Under the pieces are notes generated by a model. That model was not told the DNA's origin. It worked only from the letters and a program-made list of their open reading frames with translations, and did not search any database. From Zygotorulaspora mrakii (taxonomy: Eukaryota > Ascomycota > Saccharomycetes > Saccharomycetales > Saccharomycetaceae): a DNA stretch of 64,000 nucleotides. Position 1 is the stretch's first letter. Each line of letters begins with the position of its first letter. Of this stretch, positions 41,642 through 52,225 are shown piece after piece. Position numbers and translations under genes: made by a program. The stretch is from positions 868,001-932,000 of the forward strand of contig NC_050722.1 in the NCBI RefSeq assembly GCF_013402915.1, given 5' to 3'.

Positions 41642-43318
41642 ATGAGTGATGAAAAATACCAGAGGCCAAGTAAACCCCCTCCCAGCTACTCAACCGGAGG
41701 GGACAGCAACATGGGGCAGACGTCAGAAATGTCAGGTTCGGGACAGGCCGCTTATTACCAGCACGAGCCTAATACCGGTCAACAGCCGCAGGGCGGGCAG
41801 GGCGCGCAGCAGCCAGGGCAGCCTCAGTTTCGTCAGGACCAGTACTATAATCTGAACTCGAAGAGCGACGGGGCGCCAATAGAAAGTTTTGCGGAAGCTT
41901 TTCCAACTGAGAACGACAATAAGCCCAAATTCAATGATTGGCCCTTCACGGTTTTTTTCATTTTGACAGTGTGTGCGTTTATTGTCATTTCCTCGATAAC
42001 TTTAAGAGCGTGGGCTCAGACCTATTCAAGCAACGGTGCGGGAATCTACTCTGATTACAATACGGGGACAATGAATACCAATTCAGCTATTTTGTTAGTT
42101 TTTGCTGCGGTAATTGCACTTGTGATAGCTTTCTGTGGTTTCGTGTTGTGCCGAATGTTCCCTAAATTTTTCATCTATTGCGGTATGATAGTGAACATTG
42201 TAGCAGGTTTGGGGACTGCGGTTATGTATCTGTCATTGAGATATTGGTCGGCCGGAATTGTTTTCCTTGTTTTCACGGCGATTACGGCATTGTGCTACTG
42301 GGGGATGAGATCAAGAATTCCACTTAGCGTTGCAATTTTGAAAACGGTGATTGATGCAATGAAAAAATGTCCCCAAACAATGTTTGTCTCATTTGTGGGA
42401 ACTTTATTTGCGACAGGTTTTTCTGTTTTATTTTCTCTTGTGCTTGTCGCAACCTACATCAAATATGATCCAAAAAGCTCAAACGAAGGTTGTCAAGTTA
42501 GTGGAGGTGGCTGTTCAAATTCTAAACTCATTGGTATCCTTGTCTTGGTTTTCTTTTGTGGATTTTACATTAGTGAGGTCATAAGAAATGTTATTCATTG
42601 TACAGTTTCAGGTGTTTTCGGTTGCTGGTATTATATGTCAAAATCAGATCAGGGAATGCCGAGGTGGCCAGCTTTTGGATCTTTGAAAAGATCTCTAACT
42701 TATTCTTTCGGATCGATTTGCTTCGGGTCGTTAGTGGTTTCACTTATTGAAACTTTGAGGACCGTTATAAATATAATAAGACAAAGTGTCACTGCAAATG
42801 GGAATGGTGGAATTGCAGCGCAAATTGGATTTATGATTTTGGGTTGGCTTATTGGTTTTTTAAAATGGTTAGCCTCTTATTTCAATCATTACGCCTATTG
42901 TTTCATTGCACTTTACGGTAAACCATATCTGAGAGCTGCAAAGGAAACGTGGTATATGCTGAGAGAAAAAGGTATCGACGCATTAATAAATGACAATTTA
43001 ATCAACATTGCTTTGGGTTTATATTCCATGTTTGCAAGCTATCTCACTGCATTATTTGCATTTTTATTTTTGAGATTCACAAATCCTTCATACAACTCAA
43101 CTGGTGGGTTTAACGCTCCTTTGATTGCCTTTTCGTTTCTACTCGCTTTACAGATCACGAATATCGCAAACGAAACCATTAGATCGGGCACTGCCACGTT
43201 TTTCGTAGCATTGGGCAACGATCCAGAAGTTTTTCATGCATCTTATCCAGACAGATTCGATGAAATATTCAAGGCTTATCCTGATGTCTTGAAGAAGTTG
43301 AGCCATCACAATGTTTGA
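41642..43318 (+). CDS. PNS1: Pns1, choline-transporter-like membrane protein
   Basis: Member of the CTL/SLC44 family in the plasma membrane; the transported substrate in yeast is not established. The 558-residue product (S. cerevisiae 539) has a cytosolic N-terminus rich in Gln, Gly and Pro (about 1-75), then roughly ten hydrophobic segments starting near residue 103. It also has the family signature region around HCTVSGVFGCWYY and FNHYAYCFIALYGKPYLRAA. The C-terminus is hydrophilic. ATG at 41642 is first in frame. Confidence 0.95.
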   Translation: MSDEKYQRPSKPPPSYSTGGDSNMGQTSEMSGSGQAAYYQHEPNTGQQPQGGQGAQQPGQPQFRQDQYYNLNSKSDGAPIESFAEAFPTENDNKPKFNDWPFTVFFILTVCAFIVISSITLRAWAQTYSSNGAGIYSDYNTGTMNTNSAILLVFAAVIALVIAFCGFVLCRMFPKFFIYCGMIVNIVAGLGTAVMYLSLRYWSAGIVFLVFTAITALCYWGMRSRIPLSVAILKTVIDAMKKCPQTMFVSFVGTLFATGFSVLFSLVLVATYIKYDPKSSNEGCQVSGGGCSNSKLIGILVLVFFCGFYISEVIRNVIHCTVSGVFGCWYYMSKSDQGMPRWPAFGSLKRSLTYSFGSICFGSLVVSLIETLRTVINIIRQSVTANGNGGIAAQIGFMILGWLIGFLKWLASYFNHYAYCFIALYGKPYLRAAKETWYMLREKGIDALINDNLINIALGLYSMFASYLTALFAFLFLRFTNPSYNSTGGFNAPLIAFSFLLALQITNIANETIRSGTATFFVALGNDPEVFHASYPDRFDEIFKAYPDVLKKLSHHNV

Positions 43319-43538
43319 TACTTCGCAAAACAAATAATTAGTATCTGATAAGATTCTTTCTCACTGCAAAGGTTAATATATATAATATAAGGACCAGCAT
43401 GCAATCTTCTTCTTTACTTTAAGACGACGGTGGTAAACCTAATTTAATAATAAACAAGTAGGGAAAAATTGGTAATTTAATTGATTATTTTCTTGTTATG
43501 CTACAGGTTTGAGTGGGGACAATCTCTTCTTATAAAAG

Positions 43539-46454
43539 CTAATAGCATCGAGGATTTACATTCTTTCTCAAATACCATTCAATAAATGCTTTAATACCTT
43601 CTCTCATTTTCCGGGAATCTTCTCGATTAAGTCCATTCATAATGTTACCACTTAGATTATCCTTTTCCTTTGTAGTTACTTGATCCAATTGATCAACAGA
43701 TTGGCAAATCCATTGAATGCAGATCTTTGGATCATTATTATTGGCCTCAAATGCTAGTTTCAAGCACTTGACAATGCAAGTTACTGCCTCGGAATGTGCA
43801 TTCATGTGCAGATTTGTCACAAGTGCAATAAATAAACAAGAAATTAATTGAGCACCTCTAGCTACAATGACTTCCCGCATAATTTGTACTCTCCAATCAT
43901 CTGGAACCTCGACAAGTGAGACTGTTGAAATTGGTGGAGTTTTAAAGCCCCATGAAATTATATCGTCCAAAGAACGTAAAATTAACATGTATGCATCGAA
44001 ATTTTCAAGCCTGATCAAACTTTTTAATGCAACATCCACGACTTCGCCAAGTTGCTGGCCAGATAATATGAATTCTCTTGGATAAAACATGACTAGATCC
44101 GTAACCATAGTAAAAAAATCCATTATTAGTTCGTAATAATCATTCAAATGTGTCAGATCAATTTTGTTAAAAGCCTCAATAAAAGTTTTACATTGTGTGG
44201 TTGCGAACTGCCATACCGCTCCTTTAAGATGAGACGGAACAGGTAATGATTCATCATCACCAAAGACTACTATGATCGAACCTGAACACCAGAGATATGA
44301 CCCTAATCCGGTAGCTGCATAACCTTGTGCCAGTAACTCAGCAACGGGTGCTAGAATTGGTTCACAAAACAAATGGAAATTATCGAAAAATCTTCTAAGA
44401 AGTTTGCTGCTTCTTTCAACAATAATCGGTTCTGTCATTGCTCCGAAGTTCACCAATAGGCTGTTCAGGGTGTTCCAAATATATTCAATTTGTGGTACCA
44501 ACGGTTCTGAACCTTGTTGTGGAATTTCAAAACGAGGCCTTAGCTCTTCAAATAAAGCATATATCAAATCAATTTTATCAGCAATTTGAAGGCTAAATGA
44601 CGAAGGGGAGCTTTTCCATTTGGGAATCAAGTCAGAGATCCTTGACAAATTGTCGTCTAACAATTTCTGCAAAACTGATGCAACTATATCATTAGGCTGC
44701 TTGTTAATGACGGCGCTCAGACCCTGGCACAACTCAAATTGAGATTCAATGTCCATGACAGCTTCCACCTTGAAATAGAAGTCAATCAACTGTTCAATAT
44801 GTGTGCTCAACAATTCTGAACAATCTGTGCAGAAAAACATAAGCGCATGAGCAGATGCTGTCATAATTTCTGAATTACCATTACCATGCGAGAATCCATC
44901 AAAAATATACTGTAATTGCATCTCTAATAGTTCGGGATGCTTTGCTGTCCATTCTGTGTATCTTCCAAGAACCAAGGTGGATGCATATCTTAGCTTTGGA
45001 TGTTCGGGTAGGTTGCATACGATGTTTAGGATCTGTGGTAATTGTGCATTCTCGATATGTGATATTTCTTGCGCCATGGTTCTCAATGAAAATAATGGAG
45101 CTTCAAGTTGTTGCCAGGATCCATTAATATTTAAACCTTCCTTAATTTTGGTCAAAGGCTGGCTGAGCGCATTTGAAGTTCCTACGACAGCAGCACAATC
45201 TTTCAGAACATCACCCATATGGTACCTGAAATCCTTAAACTTGTCTTCAGCTTCCTTCGTAGAGAAACCATCTGATGGATACTGCAAATGTTTGATGATC
45301 CCATTGATTAAGTTAATGAAAGTTGGTATATATAGCTCTCTTGAATTCTTATACCTGGGTAAGACCAAATTTTGCTTCAAGTTGAACCAAAAGGGAAATG
45401 AATATGCCACAAGATCCAAATCCGTGTTCTTACAGGTGAGCATCAATAATATGGAAACGATTGGCTGATAAACCTCAGGAGATTTAGATATGAAGACACA
45501 CCATGCCTCGCCTGCCTCCACAAATAATCTTGTAAGTCCTTCCATGAGTTCTTCATCTTGTTCATCCTCATCTTCACTCTGAAAACTGAGCAATGAGGGC
45601 AGGAGCTTAGTTTGTAAAGATATTAGATCTTGAAGAAGTGACAGAACCAATTGTTCGTTGGGGGCGTCTCGACTTTCTCTAAGAATGACGGAAAGACAAT
45701 CAATAGCTGCATCGAAAACTCCAGGCTCACTGTCAACACCGCGGAGTAATGATTCAAATATCAGAGCTATCAGCGGTTTCACAGTAAGTAACTGATCAAC
45801 TGGAAACTCGAATGACCATGAACCTAAACAGCGCATTATATTTTCCAAGGTAATATCAGTGTTTGTATGTTCCTGAGATTGCAAAATATCAATGCAAGAT
45901 ATTAGGAATTTCAAGACATCTTCAGCAATGGTATTGATAAGCTCATGAGTTCTTGAATTAAATTCATCCTCGGTCAGTGGCGTCGATCCAATATCTAATG
46001 TTTCTTCTGGTAAAATTCTCAAAAATCTAAGCAACTTTGAAGGATATGGATTTAGTGTGCTAATTATTTCCATTATGGGATTTTTCCATTCTAGATATTG
46101 AATGGCTAGCCGTGCTAGGGCAACATTTAGTTGAGTAAGCACGACGTTTTGATTATGAATGAGTAGGAATTTTAGAAGAGAGTCCTTCAACTGTGCCAAA
46201 CCTCCATCTAGCTGTGATAAATCATAAGTGACTTTGTTCCTCAAGGTTTGTGCAGAAAATATTTGAAGTTCCAATTCAGTGGGATCTATTGTCATTAAAA
46301 CCTCATAACATATGGGCCATGCTTGCGGAGACTTTTGAAACTGCTCTAAATAGTGCAGAGCTTCATTTTTTTTCTCCTGGGTCGCAGTGGAAGAGATACA
46401 TAGGAGCGAACTCTTAAGATTGGACAGATTGTATGACATCATTAGTCCAGTCAT
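43539..46454 (-). CDS. MTR10: Mtr10 (Kap111), transportin-SR-type importin
   Basis: Importin-beta family receptor that imports the SR-like protein Npl3 and takes part in retrograde tRNA import. The product is 971 residues from the first ATG (S. cerevisiae 972). It shows LCISSTATQEKKNEALHYLEQF and AQTLRNKVTYDLSQL at the N-terminus (importin-N/exportin-1-like region), then HEAT-like helices to the end, including NILRILPEETLDI-like conserved stretches. Two further ATGs five and six codons in are equally good starts. SME1 is divergent 199 bp away. Confidence 0.96.
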   Translation of the reverse strand: MTGLMMSYNLSNLKSSLLCISSTATQEKKNEALHYLEQFQKSPQAWPICYEVLMTIDPTELELQIFSAQTLRNKVTYDLSQLDGGLAQLKDSLLKFLLIHNQNVVLTQLNVALARLAIQYLEWKNPIMEIISTLNPYPSKLLRFLRILPEETLDIGSTPLTEDEFNSRTHELINTIAEDVLKFLISCIDILQSQEHTNTDITLENIMRCLGSWSFEFPVDQLLTVKPLIALIFESLLRGVDSEPGVFDAAIDCLSVILRESRDAPNEQLVLSLLQDLISLQTKLLPSLLSFQSEDEDEQDEELMEGLTRLFVEAGEAWCVFISKSPEVYQPIVSILLMLTCKNTDLDLVAYSFPFWFNLKQNLVLPRYKNSRELYIPTFINLINGIIKHLQYPSDGFSTKEAEDKFKDFRYHMGDVLKDCAAVVGTSNALSQPLTKIKEGLNINGSWQQLEAPLFSLRTMAQEISHIENAQLPQILNIVCNLPEHPKLRYASTLVLGRYTEWTAKHPELLEMQLQYIFDGFSHGNGNSEIMTASAHALMFFCTDCSELLSTHIEQLIDFYFKVEAVMDIESQFELCQGLSAVINKQPNDIVASVLQKLLDDNLSRISDLIPKWKSSPSSFSLQIADKIDLIYALFEELRPRFEIPQQGSEPLVPQIEYIWNTLNSLLVNFGAMTEPIIVERSSKLLRRFFDNFHLFCEPILAPVAELLAQGYAATGLGSYLWCSGSIIVVFGDDESLPVPSHLKGAVWQFATTQCKTFIEAFNKIDLTHLNDYYELIMDFFTMVTDLVMFYPREFILSGQQLGEVVDVALKSLIRLENFDAYMLILRSLDDIISWGFKTPPISTVSLVEVPDDWRVQIMREVIVARGAQLISCLFIALVTNLHMNAHSEAVTCIVKCLKLAFEANNNDPKICIQWICQSVDQLDQVTTKEKDNLSGNIMNGLNREDSRKMREGIKAFIEWYLRKNVNPRCY

Positions 46455-46610
46455 AAAGACCTAGTTGTACTTTATTGTAGCTCTACATTTTACTGTGAAG
46501 ATCATTAACCTTCAAATTTACAGTTGCAGGATGCCTACGCGAATTTTTTTAAAATGAAAAACCATCTGGAAGTACAAATGGACGGAATCAGCCAAGAACA
46601 AAACTGATTG

Positions 46611-46630
46611 AGCACCGTTGAGCACCGTTG
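46611..46630. repeat. Tandem 10 bp duplication upstream of SME1
   Basis: AGCACCGTTG occurs twice head to tail, 24-43 bp before the SME1 ATG and so probably in its leader. Confidence 0.9.
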
Positions 46631-46653
46631 AATATAACTGGGCTAATTTTGAT

Positions 46654-46935
46654 ATGTCATCCAAATCTAGATCTGTGATTCCACCTATAAACTGTATTTT
46701 CAATCATCTTCAGCAACAGACTATTGTGACATTTTGGCTGTTTGAACAGATTGGTATAAGGATAAGAGGTAAAATAAGCGGATTCGACGAGTTCATGAAC
46801 GTTGTGATTGATGAAGCACTAGAAATACCCGTAGATTACAAAACAGGTACAGAAAATATTGAAAACGCTAGAAGCTTGGGTAGAATTCTTCTAAAGGGGG
46901 ATAATATAACGCTGATAACAACTGTAGATGAATGA
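46654..46935 (+). CDS. SME1: Sme1, SmE core snRNP protein
   Basis: Core Sm protein of the heptameric ring on U1, U2, U4 and U5 snRNAs. The 93-residue product (S. cerevisiae 94) has the Sm1 motif (VTFWLFEQIGIRIRGKISGFDEFMNVVIDEA) and the Sm2 motif (GRILLKGDNITLI). The frame is open 12 codons upstream only from TTG; ATG 46654 gives the expected MSSKSRSVIPPIN start. The stop lies 88 bp from the convergent PET123. Confidence 0.97.
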   Translation: MSSKSRSVIPPINCIFNHLQQQTIVTFWLFEQIGIRIRGKISGFDEFMNVVIDEALEIPVDYKTGTENIENARSLGRILLKGDNITLITTVDE

Positions 46936-47023
46936 TAATAAAAAGTTAGCGGCTTTAAGATATGTATATTTACATGACATGACATAGATTTTACGTAAAG
47001 TTTTTTTTTTGGATTTTTCTGTC

Positions 47024-47944
47024 TTAGATCTGCAGGATGTTATCATTATTTTCCTTCCGCTGATTAAGAGCTTCAATGCTTCTCGACTCTACTTCCTCTG
47101 CGAATTTTTTCATCTCGCCATTTAGATATTCTTTCACAGTAGGAAGACCGACATGCTCACCATCTCCAATGGTGCCGAAAAGAGCGTCGCCTAACTTATT
47201 CTCATTTCTAGCTCTTATTCTAGATGTGCCCAAACTTAGTTTCGTTCTTAGGACATCGGAACCCTCATTGTTGAAGGCCTCATCAATCTTTTCCAGAAGT
47301 TGTTCTTCGGTGACGATGAATTCACTGGAAACATGATACAGTTCCAGAAGTTTTTCCAGTTTTCTTTCATTCGACTTAAACTGAATCATTTCCCTATTAT
47401 ATTTTCTCTTCATGGCAAGGACTTCTTTCTCCTCTGGCGTTCTTTGCCTCATCAGAGGTTCTTTTATGATACTTTCCAGAGTTGGTATTGTTAGATCAGA
47501 CGATCTACTCTCATTGAGTAATGCTAACTCGTTACTTTTCTCTTCCTGTAATGCTTGTGCTCTTTGTTTCATTGTTTGCTCCAGTTTGAGCAATCTGCTC
47601 TCCTCATTCCTGAAGGCTTCGGACAAAAACTTCCTACGAAGTTCGGCCATTCTTAACTTCTTTTCCTGTTGAGGGGAGACCACGGATCTTATGCTGGAAG
47701 GTGGTGCTGACGTCTTCGCAATTAAGTCCTCCACGTCAATGAATTTCACGGGGGAGGGCTCCCGATGAGACCCCTTCGGATGCTTTACACCCTCGGCATA
47801 ACCTACACCATCAATACCCTTTGGTTTGGGTGCTTTAGCTTTAGCAACTATACTCTCTTGAAGGACAGTTGGCTTCTTCAAAATTGACCTGGTAATCGGT
47901 AGTACACCACTTTTGAAACCGTGCTTTGCTGCACCTTTTCCCAT
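47024..47944 (-). CDS. PET123: Pet123, mitochondrial small-subunit ribosomal protein (mS26)
   Basis: Fungal mitochondrial small-subunit ribosomal protein needed for mitochondrial translation. The 306-residue product (S. cerevisiae 318) begins MGKGAAKHGFKSGVLPITRSIL, like the S. cerevisiae protein, followed by Lys/Pro-rich sequence. Long charged helices occupy about 95-215. ATG at 47944 is first in frame. It lies between SME1 and TRS120; TRS120 belongs to the chromosome IV sister block, so this is a zipper point. Confidence 0.93.
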   Translation of the reverse strand: MGKGAAKHGFKSGVLPITRSILKKPTVLQESIVAKAKAPKPKGIDGVGYAEGVKHPKGSHREPSPVKFIDVEDLIAKTSAPPSSIRSVVSPQQEKKLRMAELRRKFLSEAFRNEESRLLKLEQTMKQRAQALQEEKSNELALLNESRSSDLTIPTLESIIKEPLMRQRTPEEKEVLAMKRKYNREMIQFKSNERKLEKLLELYHVSSEFIVTEEQLLEKIDEAFNNEGSDVLRTKLSLGTSRIRARNENKLGDALFGTIGDGEHVGLPTVKEYLNGEMKKFAEEVESRSIEALNQRKENNDNILQI

Positions 47945-48130
47945 TGGGTTCTAATTTTAAATTTTAGTGGTATAAAAGATGCTTAATAGAATATATCCTG
48001 CAAAACAGCTATATATGAGGCACGGACGGTCGATAGTTTCTCATTTTTCTATAATGCTTTGAGTTATCCGATATCAAAAATTTTTCCAGTGTAAAGATAA
48101 TCAATGATAGTCACGTGAAATTAGAGAATA

Positions 48131-51100
48131 TCAAGTAACAATGAATGGAACTGGCTCGAATTGCGACTGGACAATTGTGAGTTCATCATCTCTCGGTTCC
48201 GAAATACATGCGGTTATCTCATAATTACCTTTTTCGATGGGAAGAAGCTCAATGTTGGCTTGAGTATGCTCTGAAGCCGAAATGTGTTGCGTTAGAGTTC
48301 CATTGTAAAGTATTCTTCTGTTCGACTTTGACAAGACTTTAGACGCAGATCTATCGAATATGATGATGTTCATTGTCAAGTCGTTTGAATTTGCTTTCTT
48401 CATAACATTGTTCTTTTTTGCCTTTGTTTTTGTCCTAGAATGTGGATCTAGAGTTGCTGCGGTTGTTGGAGTGACACTAATCTTGGCCTCGATCTGTTCC
48501 CCTACAGCCACTTTATTCTTGTCGATAACTACTGATATACGACAGAAAGATGTAGGGTGATATAGGACCGCGACCATTCTGGAATCAAACTTATCTAAAA
48601 ACTGAGAAAAATCCACTGTTCCGTTGATACAGGTATCGGCAGATAATTTCCAGTTACAGATGAGGTGGGACAGTACATGCTCCCTAGACCAGAACTTTTC
48701 CCTCATCTCATTTTCTTGTTCTACGTTGAGACCGCTGCTCAAATATTGTCTTCCTTGGAATAATCTGGGAATGGGCTTATTCTTGAATTGAGTTTCATTT
48801 GGATGCAATTTTTTAATAGGTATTATGACCCGGGTGGTATGAGAACCTTCTATCAGGTGCGATTTGCCTTTGAAATCGCCGTACTCCATTTCTGCAATTA
48901 TGCCTTGAAGCCATGAATTTCGAACATCAACGAGTAATAAAATGAAATCTTGAACTTTAAACGCCTTATCCATTCGTCTCTGCTCCATAATGTAATTTAT
49001 CCAATCAACGGACTTCACACTTGGTGCGGGTAGCTCATTTAAGGGTACTAGCTCAACATTTGGGATTTCAATACTTCTTTTCAACGTCACTTTGAAAGGT
49101 AAAAGAAGTTTTTTAAGGTATATACATTGCTTGTCACCGGAAATCATCCCATAATCTATCCAAAGATCAAATCCGTTATATTGAAAAGGAACCGAAACAG
49201 CATCGACTTCAAGCTCAACAGTGACAGTCTCATTAGGAATAATTTTGGACGGCGCATTGATTATTTTTACAGATGAGTTTTTTAGCCACTCCAGCTGTTT
49301 ATCCATGGCGTAAATGTCATCTAAGGGTAATTTTTTCCAGTAATTTGGCTTCATTGATTTTTCTACATTGGTTGTATGTGAAAAATGCAAATAATCAATG
49401 CTGCAAGATAATGATTTGTTTCTGAAAGTTATGAATAACCTCTTCTTAGTTCCATGCATTATCATGAAAGAGTTATCAGGCATATTTTTTGTTTGAATGA
49501 ATTGTAATTCAGGTTGATCAGGTAAAATTTTCATCTCAATCTTTTCCGTATTGTACCGTTTATGATCCTGTTGCAAGTTTTGCGATTTATTTTCAGAGGG
49601 AACTATCTTAAATTCTTGCAAAGGCAAACCTATGACAGAAAATTTCAATGAGCTCAATGTGTGCCACTTGTGGTTTGTAGAAGATCTAATTTCCATAGGC
49701 AGGTTGATCATTCTTATGGATTCAGGTGATACTATAAACGGCGTCTTCGCACTGATATTATTCTTCCCTAGGGCGCAAAATTTGAGTGTACTGGAGTTGA
49801 ATTGTACCTCATCGATACTTATTTCAAACTTGAAAGGATTCTGTACCACACATGTAATGACTCCTTTATCTTTCTCCAAGAAAATATTTCTCATCTCATT
49901 CGGGGTCGCCTGATCAGAGTCTTTAGTAGGCTTAACTTCCTTGAAAGGATTGAAGACTTCGTGTGTATCAATTTGCGAAGCTGGAGCATTTGATTTGTCA
50001 GACTGCGTCAGCTTTGATTCGACTGGAATCCCATCATTTTCGGCAGAATAAGTCCCATTTTCTAATCTAATTAGTTTGATTTCTCTGAGCATGAATGGAT
50101 CCATATACTCTTTTATATGACCGCCTTCTACCAAAGGCTTTAAGAAATCTTCAAAGAGGCTTTGCTGTTCTGAGCGATTCAAAAGATGTGTGTATTTCTT
50201 GATCAACAGAACAGCAAACCGTGCTGCGGACTCATTATCGCCGACTTTATTTGCTACAGTCAGGCACAGCTGAAGACATCTTTTTTGCAAAATCAACCAA
50301 GTCGGTTTCGTTGAGTTTGAGAAAGGCAATACATTTGAAGAGCAATAAGGATCGACACCATACAGTATTAATATCTCACTAAAAAGACTTTTATAGTCTA
50401 GATTCCAGCACATTTGAGAAGAGTTTGACATCAAGGCAACCATTAACAGTCTGAGGACAAAAGATTTCTTTCGCATAAATCCAAGTGAGCCATATATCTC
50501 TGCCAACACAATATATATTCTTGTTTGGGACTCAATACTCATTTCCTTCAGCTGCAACTCGAAAATCTTGTTCGCAAAATAGTATATCTCTGGCTTCGAA
50601 AAAAATGGTTCAATTGAAGCGTGCCTTTCTTTGTCATGCAAGGGCAACTTTCCTTCTGTGATTGATTTCAGTACATCCGGTGATAATTCGGTATTATTGG
50701 AGAATGAAACCATGAAAGTTAGTGTCTTCAATAGTAGCTCTGAATAAACAACCTGAGGAGCATAATCAGTGATATCTGATAAAGTCATTTCATAATAGTA
50801 CAAAACTTTCTCAGATATTGCTTTCACTAACAGAGGCAAGTTGACATTTTGAGCGTCCACCACAGCCATTGACACAGCTGAACTAGAGGAAGCTCTTGGA
50901 GATCCGAGGGGAGTAAAATTAACACTGTTTCTAGGAGAGCTCATATCTGTCGTACCATTTATCGTCTGAGTCGGACACAGGACATTTACAATTTGCGGTA
51001 TTTGGAAGGGCATGTTCAAATAAGAAAGCATTAGAAAACAAATTGCCACACCGTCGAGCGCGGATCCAAGCCAAAGATAGTCTTTGATTTTATGCAACGA

Positions 51101-51934
51101 AGCTACAGCTTCTGTAAAACTCTGTAAAGCATCTTTATATCTACCTGACAATAGCTGGAAGTTACCTAGAATCTTGAGCTGCCTTCCTTGAGATCGTTGT
51201 TGATTTCTATTTTCCGACGGAGTCAATGTCTTCGAAATTTTTAGCGATGCTGACCTTTTGATATTATTAGTTGTGACTTCCATGGACGATAACCTCTTAG
51301 ATGCCACATTTCCAGCAGAAAAGGATATTGTACTTGCCGAAGCTCTGACGGTCAAACTCGTTTTCAGCACAGAATTGCCACCAATAGCGCCTGGTGATCG
51401 CAGAGTCATATGCTTGTATGAAGAGTAATAATGATTCAAAGCTAAAAGGAAATTTTTGCCGATATCGCACGCGATTGTTTCCAGACCTTCGATCATACCA
51501 GGACTATAAAACACGTTAGAGCATCCTGAACCTTTAGTCTTCGTTGTGTATATCATATTATGTGAAATAACAGTAGCGTATTTTTCTTTCAGGATCTTGA
51601 TATTATGTTGTGCATCGCTGTCATCATTCACTAGTCCAATGACTACAAAAGTTTTCCTGAAAGGCTCAAAATCATACAAAAACAGATCCATAGAATCATT
51701 GATTCCGACTGTGAGGAACTTGAAGAATAGCCTTCCTTGCGGAAACCCCTGTGGAGTGAACAGTGAACTGTCAATTGGTGTGATGTCCAGCAGCCTGATT
51801 TCACTGTACTGTTTCAAACGGTTTACGGCATCCACAAACTCCTTTCTTCGCCATTTACCGACAGGGACTACGAGCACACGTATTCTCGACGGCTCTACAA
51901 ATGACGAGTGATTATCTGCTGGCTCCATAACCAT
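48131..51934 (-). CDS. TRS120: Trs120, TRAPPII complex subunit
   Basis: TRAPPII-specific subunit involved in activation of Ypt31/32 at the late Golgi. The product is 1267 residues from the first ATG (S. cerevisiae 1289). The N-terminus shows RIRVLVVPVGKWRRKEF and the conserved PQGRLFFKFL region. A TPR-like helical part (about 250-330: QLKILGNFQLLSGRYKDALQSFTEA) and a beta-rich C-terminal half follow. A second ATG two codons later is an alternative start. The frame also opens upstream from a GTG. Synteny with YDR407C supports the call. Confidence 0.93.
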   Translation of the reverse strand: MVMEPADNHSSFVEPSRIRVLVVPVGKWRRKEFVDAVNRLKQYSEIRLLDITPIDSSLFTPQGFPQGRLFFKFLTVGINDSMDLFLYDFEPFRKTFVVIGLVNDDSDAQHNIKILKEKYATVISHNMIYTTKTKGSGCSNVFYSPGMIEGLETIACDIGKNFLLALNHYYSSYKHMTLRSPGAIGGNSVLKTSLTVRASASTISFSAGNVASKRLSSMEVTTNNIKRSASLKISKTLTPSENRNQQRSQGRQLKILGNFQLLSGRYKDALQSFTEAVASLHKIKDYLWLGSALDGVAICFLMLSYLNMPFQIPQIVNVLCPTQTINGTTDMSSPRNSVNFTPLGSPRASSSSAVSMAVVDAQNVNLPLLVKAISEKVLYYYEMTLSDITDYAPQVVYSELLLKTLTFMVSFSNNTELSPDVLKSITEGKLPLHDKERHASIEPFFSKPEIYYFANKIFELQLKEMSIESQTRIYIVLAEIYGSLGFMRKKSFVLRLLMVALMSNSSQMCWNLDYKSLFSEILILYGVDPYCSSNVLPFSNSTKPTWLILQKRCLQLCLTVANKVGDNESAARFAVLLIKKYTHLLNRSEQQSLFEDFLKPLVEGGHIKEYMDPFMLREIKLIRLENGTYSAENDGIPVESKLTQSDKSNAPASQIDTHEVFNPFKEVKPTKDSDQATPNEMRNIFLEKDKGVITCVVQNPFKFEISIDEVQFNSSTLKFCALGKNNISAKTPFIVSPESIRMINLPMEIRSSTNHKWHTLSSLKFSVIGLPLQEFKIVPSENKSQNLQQDHKRYNTEKIEMKILPDQPELQFIQTKNMPDNSFMIMHGTKKRLFITFRNKSLSCSIDYLHFSHTTNVEKSMKPNYWKKLPLDDIYAMDKQLEWLKNSSVKIINAPSKIIPNETVTVELEVDAVSVPFQYNGFDLWIDYGMISGDKQCIYLKKLLLPFKVTLKRSIEIPNVELVPLNELPAPSVKSVDWINYIMEQRRMDKAFKVQDFILLLVDVRNSWLQGIIAEMEYGDFKGKSHLIEGSHTTRVIIPIKKLHPNETQFKNKPIPRLFQGRQYLSSGLNVEQENEMREKFWSREHVLSHLICNWKLSADTCINGTVDFSQFLDKFDSRMVAVLYHPTSFCRISVVIDKNKVAVGEQIEAKISVTPTTAATLDPHSRTKTKAKKNNVMKKANSNDLTMNIIIFDRSASKVLSKSNRRILYNGTLTQHISASEHTQANIELLPIEKGNYEITACISEPRDDELTIVQSQFEPVPFIVT

Positions 51935-52161
51935 ATCCTGTACCGGCACAAAACGAAACAGACATACACCTTCTGCAGCTGCTTGTAGTTTCCAATCTTT
52001 AAAAATTGATCTTCAAAGCCTTCTGTTCTTTGAGATAGGACTTGTCAAGCTGTACAATCTTAGCTTACGAGCTCTAGGAAGTTTATGTGATCAAGCCGCT
52101 CGCGTCGCACGGGCGACTTAAAGCTCGCTTCAATAAGCATTTTGGATTGAAAAGTGGAAGC

Positions 52162-52170
52162 TTTGCCACC
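52162..52170 (-). promoter_or_regulatory. PACE (Rpn4 site) upstream of PUP1
   Basis: TTTGCCACC on the plus strand is the exact reverse complement of GGTGGCAAA, 56 bp before the PUP1 ATG. It is the second PACE in this window before a proteasome gene. Confidence 0.85.
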
Positions 52171-52225
52171 CTTTGAGTATGGTTTATTTGAACAGAAGAA
52201 CCATTGAACCATCTATTAGATCGAT

